This document shows positions 1 to 7,834 of a stretch of 64,000 nucleotides of DNA, one piece after another (the stretch's first letter is position 1; each line of letters starts with the position of its first letter). The stretch is from ZC4RG30 sp039932715 (GTDB lineage: Bacteria > Pseudomonadota > Gammaproteobacteria > Steroidobacterales > Steroidobacteraceae), in NCBI GenBank assembly GCA_039932715.1, contig JBDTPN010000016.1, positions 1-64,000 of the forward strand, written 5' to 3'. The position numbers and the translations under genes were made by a program. The notes below the pieces were generated by a model that saw only the letters and a program-made list of their open reading frames with translations, searched no databases and was not told the origin of the DNA.

Positions 1-314
1 CGTTCAAGCTGCGCGAGAACCTGCCCATCGGCTGCAAGGTGACGCTGCGCGGCGCACGGATGTACGAATTCCTCGATCGCCTGGTGACGATCGCTATGCC
101 GCGCATCCGCGATTTCCGCGGTGTCTCGGCCCGCGCCTTCGATGGCCGCGGCAACTACACGCTCGGGGTCAAGGAACAGATCATTTTCCCCGAGATCCAG
201 TACGACCAGATCGACCAGCTGCGTGGCATGGACATCACCATCACCACGACGGCCGCGAACGACGAACACGGTCGCGCGCTGCTCGAAGCATTCAATTTCC
301 CGTTCCGCAAGTAA
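1..314 (+). CDS. rplE: 50S ribosomal protein L5, C-terminal part
   Basis: The first complete codon is at position 3 and the gene begins before the window, so only about the last 103 residues are visible (the family is usually about 180). L5 binds 5S rRNA and helps form the central protuberance of the 50S subunit. The visible part carries the typical C-terminal half with the segments GVKEQIIFPEI and MDITITTTA. It is followed 24 nt later by rpsN, the usual spc operon order. Confidence 0.95.
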   Translation, partial: FKLRENLPIGCKVTLRGARMYEFLDRLVTIAMPRIRDFRGVSARAFDGRGNYTLGVKEQIIFPEIQYDQIDQLRGMDITITTTAANDEHGRALLEAFNFPFRK

Positions 315-338
315 CGCGGCGGACAGAGGTAAGACGGC

Positions 339-644
339 ATGGCCAAGACAAGCATGGTCCAACGCGAAAAGCACCGGGAAGCAACGGTGAAGAAGTACGC
401 GGTCAAGCGAGCTGCTCTCAAGGAGCAGATCCGCGACCCGCGCACTTCCGACGAGGGGCGCGCGGAAGCGCAGCGCCAGCTGCAGCTGCAGCCGCGTGAT
501 GCAAGTGCAACGCGCCAGCGCAACCGCTGCAAATTGACCGGTCGTCCGCGCGGCGTATACCGCAAGTTCGGCCTGGCACGCACCAAGATCCGCGAAGTAG
601 CCAATCGCGGCGAGATCCCCGGGCTCGTCAAGGCGAGCTGGTAG
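339..644 (+). CDS. rpsN: 30S ribosomal protein S14
   Basis: S14 is a 30S head protein that contacts 16S rRNA and S3/S10. At 101 residues this is the long form without the CxxC zinc motifs. The C-terminal segment CKLTGRPRGVYRKFGLAR is the family signature. It lies between rplE and rpsH as expected in the spc operon. The ATG start gives the standard MAKTSM N-terminus. Confidence 0.97.
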   Translation: MAKTSMVQREKHREATVKKYAVKRAALKEQIRDPRTSDEGRAEAQRQLQLQPRDASATRQRNRCKLTGRPRGVYRKFGLARTKIREVANRGEIPGLVKASW

Positions 645-659
645 GAGGCCTTAGCAAGC

Positions 660-1055
660 ATGAGCATGACCGATCCAGTTGCCGACCTGCTGACGCGCAT
701 CCGTAATGGACAAAGCGCCGGCAAGCCGCATGTAAGTCTCGATTCGTCGAAGATCAAGACGGCAATCGCCCGCGTCCTCAAGGACGAAGGCTATGTCGCT
801 GACTTCCACATCGCCTCCGACGCGGGCAAGCCGAAGCTCACGATCGACCTCAAATATTTTGAAGGTCGCCCCGTGATCGATCGCCTCGAGCGCGTCAGTC
901 GTCCGGGCCTGCGGATCTACCGCAGCAAGGATGAACTGCCCAAGGTGCTGGGTGGCCTGGGGACGGTCATCGTCTCCACGCCGCAAGGCGTCATGACGGA
1001 TCGCCAGGCCCGCGCAATCGGGCAGGGCGGCGAAGTTCTCTGCATCGTGGCCTAA
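660..1055 (+). CDS. rpsH: 30S ribosomal protein S8
   Basis: S8 binds the central domain of 16S rRNA early in assembly, and in enteric bacteria it represses its own operon. The 131-residue product has the usual length, starts MSMTDPVADLLTRIRNG and ends with the conserved G-G-E-V-L-C block. The start follows rpsN by 15 nt. No clear copy of the S8 autoregulatory stem was looked for beyond the visible rplE end. Confidence 0.97.
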   Translation: MSMTDPVADLLTRIRNGQSAGKPHVSLDSSKIKTAIARVLKDEGYVADFHIASDAGKPKLTIDLKYFEGRPVIDRLERVSRPGLRIYRSKDELPKVLGGLGTVIVSTPQGVMTDRQARAIGQGGEVLCIVA

Positions 1056-1065
1056 GGTTCAAGAT

Positions 1066-1596
1066 ATGTCCCGCGTAGCAAAAAATCCTGTGCCGCTCCC
1101 GCAAGGCGTGACCGCCACCATCGCGACCGACCAAGTCACGATCAAGGGCGCCAAGGGCACATTGAGCCTGCCGCTTGCCAGTGGCGTATCGGTGACCGAG
1201 ACCGACAAGGTGCTGCAAGTGAGCTTCACCGATGGCGCCGGCGCGCGCATCAGTGCCGGTTCCACCCGAGCGCACCTGGCCAACATGGTCAACGGTGTCA
1301 CCAAGGGTTACGAGCGCAAGCTCGAACTGGTGGGCGTGGGCTTCCGCGCCGCGGTGCAGGGTAAGAGCCTCAACCTGACGCTGGGCTTTTCGCATCCGGT
1401 GAGCTTCGCGATCCCCGATGGCATCACCATCGAGGCGCCGACGCAGACCGAAGTATTGATCAAGGGTATCGACCGGCAGCGTGTCGGCCAGGTGGCCGCC
1501 GAGATCCGCGGTATCCGTCCGCCCGAGCCCTACAAGGGCAAGGGTGTGAAGTATTCAGACGAGAAGATCAGCCTTAAGGAAGGCAAGAAGAAGTAG
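1066..1596 (+). CDS. rplF: 50S ribosomal protein L6
   Basis: L6 sits at the base of the L7/L12 stalk near the sarcin-ricin loop. The 176-residue length is normal. The start MSRVAKNPVPLP and the C-terminal signature with P-P-E-P-Y-K-G-K-G-V-K-Y are clear. It lies 10 nt after rpsH and 12 nt before rplR, in spc operon order. Confidence 0.97.
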   Translation: MSRVAKNPVPLPQGVTATIATDQVTIKGAKGTLSLPLASGVSVTETDKVLQVSFTDGAGARISAGSTRAHLANMVNGVTKGYERKLELVGVGFRAAVQGKSLNLTLGFSHPVSFAIPDGITIEAPTQTEVLIKGIDRQRVGQVAAEIRGIRPPEPYKGKGVKYSDEKISLKEGKKK

Positions 1597-1608
1597 CGCG
1601 AGGTAATC

Positions 1609-1968
1609 ATGAGTCTCTCCTCCAAAGACCGCCGCCAGCGTCGGGCCATCAAGACCCGCCAGCACATCCGTGAGCTGGACGTTGCCCGGCTGACCGTGCA
1701 TCGCACGCCGCGCCACATTTATGCGCAGGTGTTCGATGCCCAGGGAGCCAAGGTGCTGGTAACGGCATCCACAGTGCAGGACTCCGTGAGCAAGGACCTC
1801 AAGGGCACCGGCAATGTCGACGCAGCCAAGGCTGTGGGTCGCGAAATTGCCGAGCGTGCCAAGGCGGCAGGCATCAACAAGGTCGCGTTCGATCGTTCCG
1901 GGTTCCGTTATCACGGTCGCGTCAAGGCACTTGCCGACGCGGCGCGCGAAGCCGGGCTCGAGTTCTAA
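1609..1968 (+). CDS. rplR: 50S ribosomal protein L18
   Basis: L18 works with L5 to attach 5S rRNA to the large subunit. The 119-residue product has the basic N-terminal tail (RRQRRAIKTRQHI) and the conserved C-terminal FDRSGFRYHGRVKALADAAR. An AGGT-type ribosome-binding site precedes the ATG. The position between rplF and rpsE is canonical. Confidence 0.97.
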   Translation: MSLSSKDRRQRRAIKTRQHIRELDVARLTVHRTPRHIYAQVFDAQGAKVLVTASTVQDSVSKDLKGTGNVDAAKAVGREIAERAKAAGINKVAFDRSGFRYHGRVKALADAAREAGLEF

Positions 1969-1986
1969 TCCAGGCGGTATCACCAG

Positions 1987-2493
1987 ATGGCAAGAGTCGA
2001 AAAAAATCAGTCGGCGGATGAGTTCACCGAGAAGCTCGTCGCGGTCAACCGCACCGCGAAAGTGGTGAAGGGTGGTCGTCAGTTCGGCTTCACGGCGCTG
2101 ACTGTGGTCGGCGACGGCGCAGGCCGCGTGGGCTTCGGGTTTGGCAAGGCGCGTGAAGTGCCGGTGGCCATTTCCAAGGCCATGGCGCAGGCGCGCAAGA
2201 ATTTGGTGAACGTCAACCTGCGCAAGGGCACGCTGCATTACGCAGTTCGCGGCACGCATGGCGCGACCCGCGTGTTGATGCAGCCGGCGTCCGACGGTAC
2301 CGGCGTCATTGCCGGCGGCGGCATGCGCGCGGTGCTCGAATGCGCTGGCGTGCGCAACGTGCTTGCCAAGAGCTACGGTTCGCGCAACCCGATCAACGTG
2401 GTGCGCGCGACCATCACTGCCCTGTCGGTGATGCGTTCACCCGACGATATCGCTGCCAAGCGCGGCAAGACCGTCGAAGAGATCACGGGGTAA
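1987..2493 (+). CDS. rpsE: 30S ribosomal protein S5
   Basis: S5 helps maintain decoding accuracy and the mRNA-entry helicase activity of the 30S subunit. The 168-residue product has the N-terminal double-stranded-RNA-binding fold (GGRQFGFTALTVVGDGAGRV) and the C-terminal domain with KSYGSRNPINVVRAT. It sits between rplR and rpmD. Confidence 0.97.
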   Translation: MARVEKNQSADEFTEKLVAVNRTAKVVKGGRQFGFTALTVVGDGAGRVGFGFGKAREVPVAISKAMAQARKNLVNVNLRKGTLHYAVRGTHGATRVLMQPASDGTGVIAGGGMRAVLECAGVRNVLAKSYGSRNPINVVRATITALSVMRSPDDIAAKRGKTVEEITG

Positions 2494-2499
2494 TCGGTC

Positions 2500-2697
2500 A
2501 TGACCAGCAACATCGCCGGCAAGCTCCGGGTAACGCAGTCGAAGAGCACTTTTGGTGAGCTGCGCAGCATCATTTCGTCGGTCAAGGGCCTGGGGCTGCG
2601 TCGCCGCCACCACAGCGTGGTCGTGGCCAATACCCCCGAGAACCGCGGCATGATCAATGCGGCCACGCACCTGCTGAAAGTGGAAGAGGCCAAGTAA
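2500..2697 (+). CDS. rpmD: 50S ribosomal protein L30
   Basis: A 65-residue L30, slightly longer than the enteric protein of about 59. The core GKLRVTQSKSTFG and GLRRRHHSVVVANTPENRGM identifies it. The TAA stop overlaps the ATG of rplO by one base (TAATG), so the two genes are probably translationally coupled. Confidence 0.95.
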   Translation: MTSNIAGKLRVTQSKSTFGELRSIISSVKGLGLRRRHHSVVVANTPENRGMINAATHLLKVEEAK

Positions 2698-3206
2698 TGC
2701 GACTCAACACAATCAAGCCCGGCGCCGGTTCCAAGCGCAATCGTCTGCGCGTGGGTCGCGGCGCGTCGGCGGGCCAGGGCAAGACCAGCGGTCGCGGCGT
2801 CAAGGGCCAGCGCGCTCGCAAGGGCGGTTATCACAAGGTCGGTTTCGAAGGCGGCCAGATGCCGCTGCAGCGCCGGATGCCCAAGGTTGGTTTCCGGTCC
2901 GCCATGAAGAAGACCCGCGCCGAAGTGCGCACGTCCGAACTCAATGGCATTGACGCTGCGGTGATCGATCTGGCGGTACTCAAGAAGGCCGGAATCATCC
3001 CGGTGTTCGCCGAGCAGGCCAAGGTTGTCCTGTCGGGTGAGCTCAAGAAGGCCGTGACGCTCAAGGGCATCGGCGTCACCAAGGGTGCCGCCGAGGCGAT
3101 CACCAAGCTGGGTGGAAAGTTCGAGGCCGCCGAGGCGGCAGCGCCGTCCAAGGCCGCGAAGCCTGCAAAAGTCAAAGCCCCGAAAACGGCCAAGACCCCC
3201 AAGTAA
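2697..3206 (+). CDS. rplO: 50S ribosomal protein L15 with basic C-terminal tail
   Basis: L15 is a late-assembling 50S protein. The conserved core includes MRLNTIKPGAGSKRNRLRVG and GFEGGQMPLQRRMPK. At 169 residues it is about 25 longer than the enteric protein. The extra part, roughly residues 144-169, is a Lys/Ala/Pro tail containing KAAKPAKVKAPKTAKTPK. Similar tails occur on L17 and RsfS in this window. It overlaps rpmD by one base and is followed by secY. Confidence 0.96.
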   Translation: MRLNTIKPGAGSKRNRLRVGRGASAGQGKTSGRGVKGQRARKGGYHKVGFEGGQMPLQRRMPKVGFRSAMKKTRAEVRTSELNGIDAAVIDLAVLKKAGIIPVFAEQAKVVLSGELKKAVTLKGIGVTKGAAEAITKLGGKFEAAEAAAPSKAAKPAKVKAPKTAKTPK

Positions 3207-3231
3207 CTCGCAAGGAAACTGAGTACCACTA

Positions 3232-4581
3232 GTGGCCAACACTTCCGCAATGAGTCCTGCCGCAGCGCTGGGAGACGCGACCCGCTACGGCGAGATTCGC
3301 GGTCGCCTGCTGTTCCTCATTGGAGCGTTGATTGTCTATCGCATCGGCACGTTCATCCCGGTGCCGGGCATTCATCCCGATCGCGTGGCTGCGTTCTTCA
3401 ATGACCAGTCGGGAACCATCCTGGGCGTGGTCAACATGTTCTCTGGTGGCGCCCTGTCGCGCATGTCGATCTTCGCCATGGGCGTGATGCCCTACATCTC
3501 GGCCTCCATCATCATCCAGATGATGTCCATGGTCGTGCCGACGCTGATGGAATACCGCAAGGAAGGCGAGTCCGGCCGGCGCAAGACCACGCAGCTCACG
3601 CGCTATGGCACAGTGATCCTGGGCGCCTTCCAGTCGTTCGCCGCCGCAGTGTCACTGCAGAATGGCGGCCTGGTCGTGGCGCCGGGGTTCATGTGGCTGC
3701 TGACTGCCACCGTCACCATGACCACCGGGACGATGTTCCTGATGTGGCTGGGCGAGCAGATCACCGAGCGTGGCATCGGCAACGGCATCTCCATGATTAT
3801 CCTGGTCGGCATCCTGGCCGGCCTGCCGGGCGCGGTGGGCCGCACGCTGGAGCAGGTCAACACCGGCGAAATGGCGGGTCCCATCGCCATCGTATTGCTG
3901 GCGATCATCGTGGGCGTCACCGCGTTCTGTGTATTCGTCGAGCGCGCCCAGCGGCGCATCACGGTCAATTACGCCAAGCGCCAGGTGGGCCGCAAGATGT
4001 TTGGTGGCCAGTCCACGCATCTGCCTTTCAAGCTCAACATGTCGGGCGTCATCCCGCCGATTTTCGCCTCCAGCCTGTTGCTGTTCCCGGCTACCATCGC
4101 CAGCTTCGCCGGTGCCGGCAACGATTCCACGCTGGGTCGCACCCTGCAGCGGGTGGCGGCATCACTGTCTTACGGGCAACCGCTGCACCTGGTGCTGTAC
4201 GCGGCGCTGATCATCTTCTTCTGCTTCTTCTATACGTCGCTGGTGTTCAACGCCCGCGACACTGCCGACAACCTCAAGAAGTCCGGCGCGTTCATCCCCG
4301 GGATCCGTCCTGGCCAGCAGACCGGCGAGTACATCGACAAGGTGCTGACGCGCCTGACCCTGTGGGGCGCGCTGTACATCGCGCTGGTGTGCGTGATTCC
4401 CGAAACGCTGATGTATACGCAGGGTGTGCCGTTCCAGTTTGGTGGCACCTCGTTGCTGATCGTCGTGGTGGTGGTAATGGACTTCATCTCGCAGCTGCAG
4501 GCGCACGCGATGTCGCACCAGTACCCGGGTTTGATGAAAAAGGCCAACCTGCTGGGTGGCCGTAACAACGATCGCGGCTGA
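3232..4581 (+). CDS. secY: Preprotein translocase subunit SecY
   Basis: SecY is the channel subunit of the Sec translocon in the inner membrane and moves unfolded preproteins with SecE, SecG and SecA. The 449-residue product contains the expected ten transmembrane segments and signatures such as MFSGGALSRMSIFAMGVMPY, GEQITERGIGNGISMII and NLKKSGAFIPGIRPG. I used the GTG at 3232, which has a purine-rich AAGGAAACTGAG upstream; an ATG six codons later (3250) is an alternative. As in enteric spc operons it is followed by rpmJ. Confidence 0.97.
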   Translation: MANTSAMSPAAALGDATRYGEIRGRLLFLIGALIVYRIGTFIPVPGIHPDRVAAFFNDQSGTILGVVNMFSGGALSRMSIFAMGVMPYISASIIIQMMSMVVPTLMEYRKEGESGRRKTTQLTRYGTVILGAFQSFAAAVSLQNGGLVVAPGFMWLLTATVTMTTGTMFLMWLGEQITERGIGNGISMIILVGILAGLPGAVGRTLEQVNTGEMAGPIAIVLLAIIVGVTAFCVFVERAQRRITVNYAKRQVGRKMFGGQSTHLPFKLNMSGVIPPIFASSLLLFPATIASFAGAGNDSTLGRTLQRVAASLSYGQPLHLVLYAALIIFFCFFYTSLVFNARDTADNLKKSGAFIPGIRPGQQTGEYIDKVLTRLTLWGALYIALVCVIPETLMYTQGVPFQFGGTSLLIVVVVVMDFISQLQAHAMSHQYPGLMKKANLLGGRNNDRG

Positions 4582-4591
4582 GGAATCTGAA

Positions 4592-4705
4592 ATGAAGGTA
4601 CGTCCGTCAGTAAAGAAGATCTGCAAGAACTGCAAGATCGTGCGTCGTCGGGGAGTGGTCTACGTGATCTGCTCCGACACGCGTCACAAGCAGCGCCAAG
4701 GTTGA
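4592..4705 (+). CDS. rpmJ: 50S ribosomal protein L36 (zinc-binding type)
   Basis: A 37-residue gene read directly from the sequence between secY and rpsM: MKVRPSVKKICKNCKIVRRR, then the VVYVICSD block and a basic end. It keeps Cys11, Cys14, Cys27 and His32, the zinc-binding set of the C+ form of L36. Its position 10 nt after secY and 13 nt before rpsM is standard. Confidence 0.95.
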   Translation: MKVRPSVKKICKNCKIVRRRGVVYVICSDTRHKQRQG

Positions 4706-4718
4706 GCGGAGAGAACGC

Positions 4719-5099
4719 ATGGCACGTATAGCCGGTATCAACATTCCAATGAACAAGCACGTGTGGGTCGGGCTGACCCACATCTATGGCATTGGCCGCA
4801 CGCGCGCCAAGGAGTGCTGCGACATCGCTGGCGTCAGCCAGTCCACCAAGGTCAAGGACCTCACGGACGCTGAAGTCACTGCGCTGCGCTCGCAGATCGC
4901 CAAGTGGCTGGTCGAGGGCGACCTGCGCCGCGATGTGTCAATGAACATCAAGCGCCTGATGGACCTGGGTACCTGGCGGGGCATCCGTCATCGCAAGGGC
5001 CTGCCGTTGCGCGGCCAGCGCACGCGCACCAACGCGCGCACGCGCAAGGGTCCGCGCAAGCAGGCAGTCAAGCTCAACGCGCCGCCGGGCAAGGCCTGA
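4719..5099 (+). CDS. rpsM: 30S ribosomal protein S13
   Basis: S13 is at the top of the 30S head and bridges to the 50S subunit and the P-site tRNA. The 126-residue product has MARIAGINIPMNKHVWVGLT at the N-terminus and the basic tail RGQRTRTNARTRKGPRK. It is the first gene of the alpha-operon block rpsM-rpsK-rpsD-rpoA-rplQ. Confidence 0.97.
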   Translation: MARIAGINIPMNKHVWVGLTHIYGIGRTRAKECCDIAGVSQSTKVKDLTDAEVTALRSQIAKWLVEGDLRRDVSMNIKRLMDLGTWRGIRHRKGLPLRGQRTRTNARTRKGPRKQAVKLNAPPGKA

Positions 5100-5128
5100 G
5101 TCGGATACATACGAGGCACTGAGAGAAT

Positions 5129-5545
5129 ATGGCCGATCAGAAAACCGCTGCAGCCAACGCTGCGGCCACTGCGAAGAAGCCGAAGAAGGCTCGCAAGAAC
5201 GTGCTCGATGGAATCGCGCATGTCCATGCATCCTTCAACAATACGATCATCACGATCACCGATCGCCAGGGCAACACGTTGTCCTGGGCGACCTCGGGTG
5301 GTTGCGGCTTCCGCGGCTCGCGCAAGAGCACGCCGTTCGCTGCGCAGGTCGCCGCCGAGAAGGCTGGCGTTGCCGCGCAGGAACATGGCCTGAAGAACGT
5401 CGAAGTCCGTGTTGGCGGTCCTGGTCCCGGTCGCGAGTCCGCGGTGCGCGCACTCAACGGCTGTGGTCTCAAGATCACGAGCATCGAAGACATCACGCCG
5501 ATCCCGCATAACGGTTGTCGTCCGCCCAAGAAGCGGCGCGTCTGA
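5129..5545 (+). CDS. rpsK: 30S ribosomal protein S11
   Basis: S11 forms part of the 30S platform near the E site. The 138-residue product has the conserved core HVHASFNNTIITITDRQGN and C-terminal NGCRPPKKRRV. The N-terminus is Lys/Ala-rich (KTAAANAAATAKKPKKARK), somewhat longer than in enteric S11. The next gene, rpsD, starts 7 nt after its stop. Confidence 0.97.
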   Translation: MADQKTAAANAAATAKKPKKARKNVLDGIAHVHASFNNTIITITDRQGNTLSWATSGGCGFRGSRKSTPFAAQVAAEKAGVAAQEHGLKNVEVRVGGPGPGRESAVRALNGCGLKITSIEDITPIPHNGCRPPKKRRV

Positions 5546-5552
5546 GGTAGAT

Positions 5553-6176
5553 ATGGCCCGATATATTGGTCCCAAGTGCAAGCTGTCGCGCCGCGAAGGC
5601 ACCGACCTGTTCCTCAAGAGTGGTGCCAAGCCGCTGGAGAGCAAGTGCAAGCTGCAAGTGCCCCCCGGTGGCGTCAAGGGCGAGCGCCGCACGCGCCTGT
5701 CCGAATATGGCGCGCAGCTGCGCGAAAAGCAGAAGCTGCGCCGCATGTACGGCGTACTCGAGCGGCAGTTCCGCAACTATTATCAGAAGGCCGCACGCAT
5801 GACCGGGTCAACCGGCGAGACGCTGCTGAAGCTGCTCGAGTGCCGGCTGGACAACGTCGTGTATCGCATGGGATTCGCGGTCACGCGCGCCGAGGCTCGC
5901 CAGCTGGTGAGCCACAAGGCGATTCAGGTCAATGGTGAAGCAGTGACGATTGCCTCGTACCAGGTCAAGGCCGGGGACGTAGTGCAGATTCGTGAAAAGT
6001 CTCGCAACCAGGGTCGCGTCGCAAGCGCACTCACGGTTGCCAGCCAGGTTGGTTTTCCTGAGTGGCTCGACGTCAACGAGAAAGAGATGCGCGGCGTGTT
6101 CAAGGCGGCCCCAAACCGCGATGACGTGCTGCCGGACATCAATGAAAACCTCGTTGTCGAGTTGTATTCGAAGTGA
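5553..6176 (+). CDS. rpsD: 30S ribosomal protein S4
   Basis: S4 nucleates 16S rRNA folding, affects decoding fidelity, and in enterics represses the alpha operon. I start it at the ATG at 5553 (MARYIGPKCKLSRREGTDL), giving 207 residues, the normal length. An open frame extends further upstream but that part overlaps rpsK and is not S4. The S4 RNA-binding domain is visible at RLDNVVYRMGFAVTRAEARQ. rpoA follows after 13 nt. Confidence 0.97.
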   Translation: MARYIGPKCKLSRREGTDLFLKSGAKPLESKCKLQVPPGGVKGERRTRLSEYGAQLREKQKLRRMYGVLERQFRNYYQKAARMTGSTGETLLKLLECRLDNVVYRMGFAVTRAEARQLVSHKAIQVNGEAVTIASYQVKAGDVVQIREKSRNQGRVASALTVASQVGFPEWLDVNEKEMRGVFKAAPNRDDVLPDINENLVVELYSK

Positions 6177-6189
6177 TGGTGGAGGTTCG

Positions 6190-7191
6190 ATGCATTCCTC
6201 AGTGACAGAATTTCTCAAGCCCCGCGTCGTCAAGGTGCATCCCGTAGCCCCGCGCCAGGCGCGCGTGGTGATCGAGCCTTTCGAACGCGGCTTTGGCCAC
6301 ACGCTGGGCAATGCGCTGCGGCGCGTGTTGCTGTCGTCCATGCCGGGCGCTGCCATCACCGAGGTGGAGATCGAAGGCGTGCTGCATGAGTACACCAGCA
6401 TCGAGGGCGTGCAGGAGGATGTCGTCGACGTCCTGCTGAACCTCAAGGCTGTGGCAATCCGCATGCACTCGCGCGAAAGCGCCGAGCTGCGCCTCAACAA
6501 GAAGGGCCCGGGCCCGGTCACCGCTGGCGATATCCAGGTGGATCACGACATCGAAATCGTGAATCCCGACCTGGTCATTGCCAACCTGACCAAGGCCGGC
6601 AGCCTGTCGATGACACTCAAGATCGAGAAGGGCCGTGGCTATCGTCCGGCAGTGCAGCGCGCGAACTTCGAAGAGGCCTCGCGCCCCATCGGTCGCCTGT
6701 TGCTTGACGCGTCGTTCAGCCCGGTGCGCCGCGTGACCTACGCGGTGGATGCCGCGCGCGTTGAACAGCGCACCGACCTCGACAAGCTGGTGCTCGACAT
6801 CGAGACCAACGGCACCATCGACGCCGAAGAGGCCATCCGCCGTGCCGGTTCGATCCTCAAGGATCAGCTGTCGGTGTTCGTCGACCTGCAGGGCGAAGAC
6901 GAAGCCGTCAACAAGGTCGCGGAAATGCAGTTCGATCCGCTGCTGCTGCGTCCCGTCGATGAGCTCGAACTCACCGTGCGCAGTGCCAACTGCCTCAAGG
7001 CCGAGAACATTCATTACATCGGCGACCTGGTGCAGCGCACTGAAGTGGAGCTGCTGCGCACGCCGAACCTGGGCAAGAAGTCGCTCACCGAGATCAAGGA
7101 AGTCCTGCAGGGACATGGTCTCATGCTGGGCATGCGCCTGGACGGCTGGCCGCCTGCGGGCCTGCGTCACGAAGACCGCGAAGTAATCTAG
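6190..7191 (+). CDS. rpoA: DNA-directed RNA polymerase subunit alpha
   Basis: Alpha dimerises to start RNA polymerase assembly, and its C-terminal domain binds UP elements and activators such as CRP. The start at 6190 (MHSSVTEFLKPRVVKVHPVA) follows GGAGG at 6181 and gives 333 residues. The N-terminal domain has FERGFGHTLGNALRRVLLSS; the C-terminal HhH domain has RSANCLKAENIHYIGDLVQR and NLGKKSLTEIKEVL. An upstream in-frame extension overlaps rpsD and is rejected. A CRP homologue in the same window could be a partner. Confidence 0.98.
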   Translation: MHSSVTEFLKPRVVKVHPVAPRQARVVIEPFERGFGHTLGNALRRVLLSSMPGAAITEVEIEGVLHEYTSIEGVQEDVVDVLLNLKAVAIRMHSRESAELRLNKKGPGPVTAGDIQVDHDIEIVNPDLVIANLTKAGSLSMTLKIEKGRGYRPAVQRANFEEASRPIGRLLLDASFSPVRRVTYAVDAARVEQRTDLDKLVLDIETNGTIDAEEAIRRAGSILKDQLSVFVDLQGEDEAVNKVAEMQFDPLLLRPVDELELTVRSANCLKAENIHYIGDLVQRTEVELLRTPNLGKKSLTEIKEVLQGHGLMLGMRLDGWPPAGLRHEDREVI

Positions 7192-7201
7192 AGAGTTATA
7201 T

Positions 7202-7690
7202 ATGCGTCATGGACTTTCCGGTCGCCAGCTGTCGCGCAATGCGCCGCATCGCCGCGCGATGCTGCGCAACATGGCGGCCTCGCTGCTCAAGCACGAGACC
7301 ATCCGTACCACCGTGCCCAAGGCCAAGGAGCTGCGGCGCGTGGTCGAGCCGCTCATCACCCTGGGCAAGATCGACACATTGGCCAAGCGTCGCACGGCGT
7401 TCTCGCGGTTGCGCGATGCCAAGGTGGTCGAGAAGCTGTTCGACGAACTGGGCCCGCGCTTCAAGGCACGAGCTGGCGGCTACACCCGCATCCTGCACAT
7501 GGCGCCGCGTCCTGGTGACAATGCGCCCATGGCCCTGATGCAGTTGGTCGATGCACCAGCCGCAGTTGAAGCCAAGGGTGACGACGCCAAGCCCGGCAAG
7601 AAGGCAAAAGCGAAGTCTGCGCCCAAGGCGAAGACTGCAAAGGCCAAGACCCAGGCCGCGCCGAAGAAGAAAAAGGCCGCGGCCGCCTGA
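7202..7690 (+). CDS. rplQ: 50S ribosomal protein L17 with Lys/Ala tail
   Basis: L17 lies near the peptide exit tunnel. Residues 1 to about 120 are a normal L17 (MRHGLSGRQLSRNAPHRRAM). The protein continues to 162 residues with a tail of roughly 35 rich in Lys and Ala (KPGKKAKAKSAPKAKTAKAK, then PKKKKAAAA). Enteric L17 is about 127. It is the last gene of the alpha operon and is followed by a strong intrinsic terminator. Confidence 0.97.
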   Translation: MRHGLSGRQLSRNAPHRRAMLRNMAASLLKHETIRTTVPKAKELRRVVEPLITLGKIDTLAKRRTAFSRLRDAKVVEKLFDELGPRFKARAGGYTRILHMAPRPGDNAPMALMQLVDAPAAVEAKGDDAKPGKKAKAKSAPKAKTAKAKTQAAPKKKKAAAA

Positions 7691-7714
7691 GTCCGCACGC
7701 CCGGTTGGAACCAG

Positions 7715-7743
7715 AAAAAAGGCCCCGTTCAAACGGGGCTTTT
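7715..7743 (+). terminator. Intrinsic terminator of the ribosomal operon
   Basis: Stem GCCCCGTT (7722-7729) pairs with AACGGGGC (7732-7739). It is preceded by AAAAAA and followed by a TTTT run, so it could act on both strands. It lies 25 nt after the rplQ stop. Confidence 0.9.
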
Positions 7744-7834
7744 CATTTCCACAAGCCATGCGGCGAAGACAGCCGGCGATGTGGCTGCGTGTGCAGTGGC
7801 GTCCACGCGCCAAGGCAGCGTCGCGGCAACCAGA

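Noticed and set aside
2373..3242. Long antisense frames over ribosomal genes and elsewhere
   Set aside because: In GC-rich coding DNA the opposite strand stays open by chance; these lack start signals and family matches and overlap clear genes.
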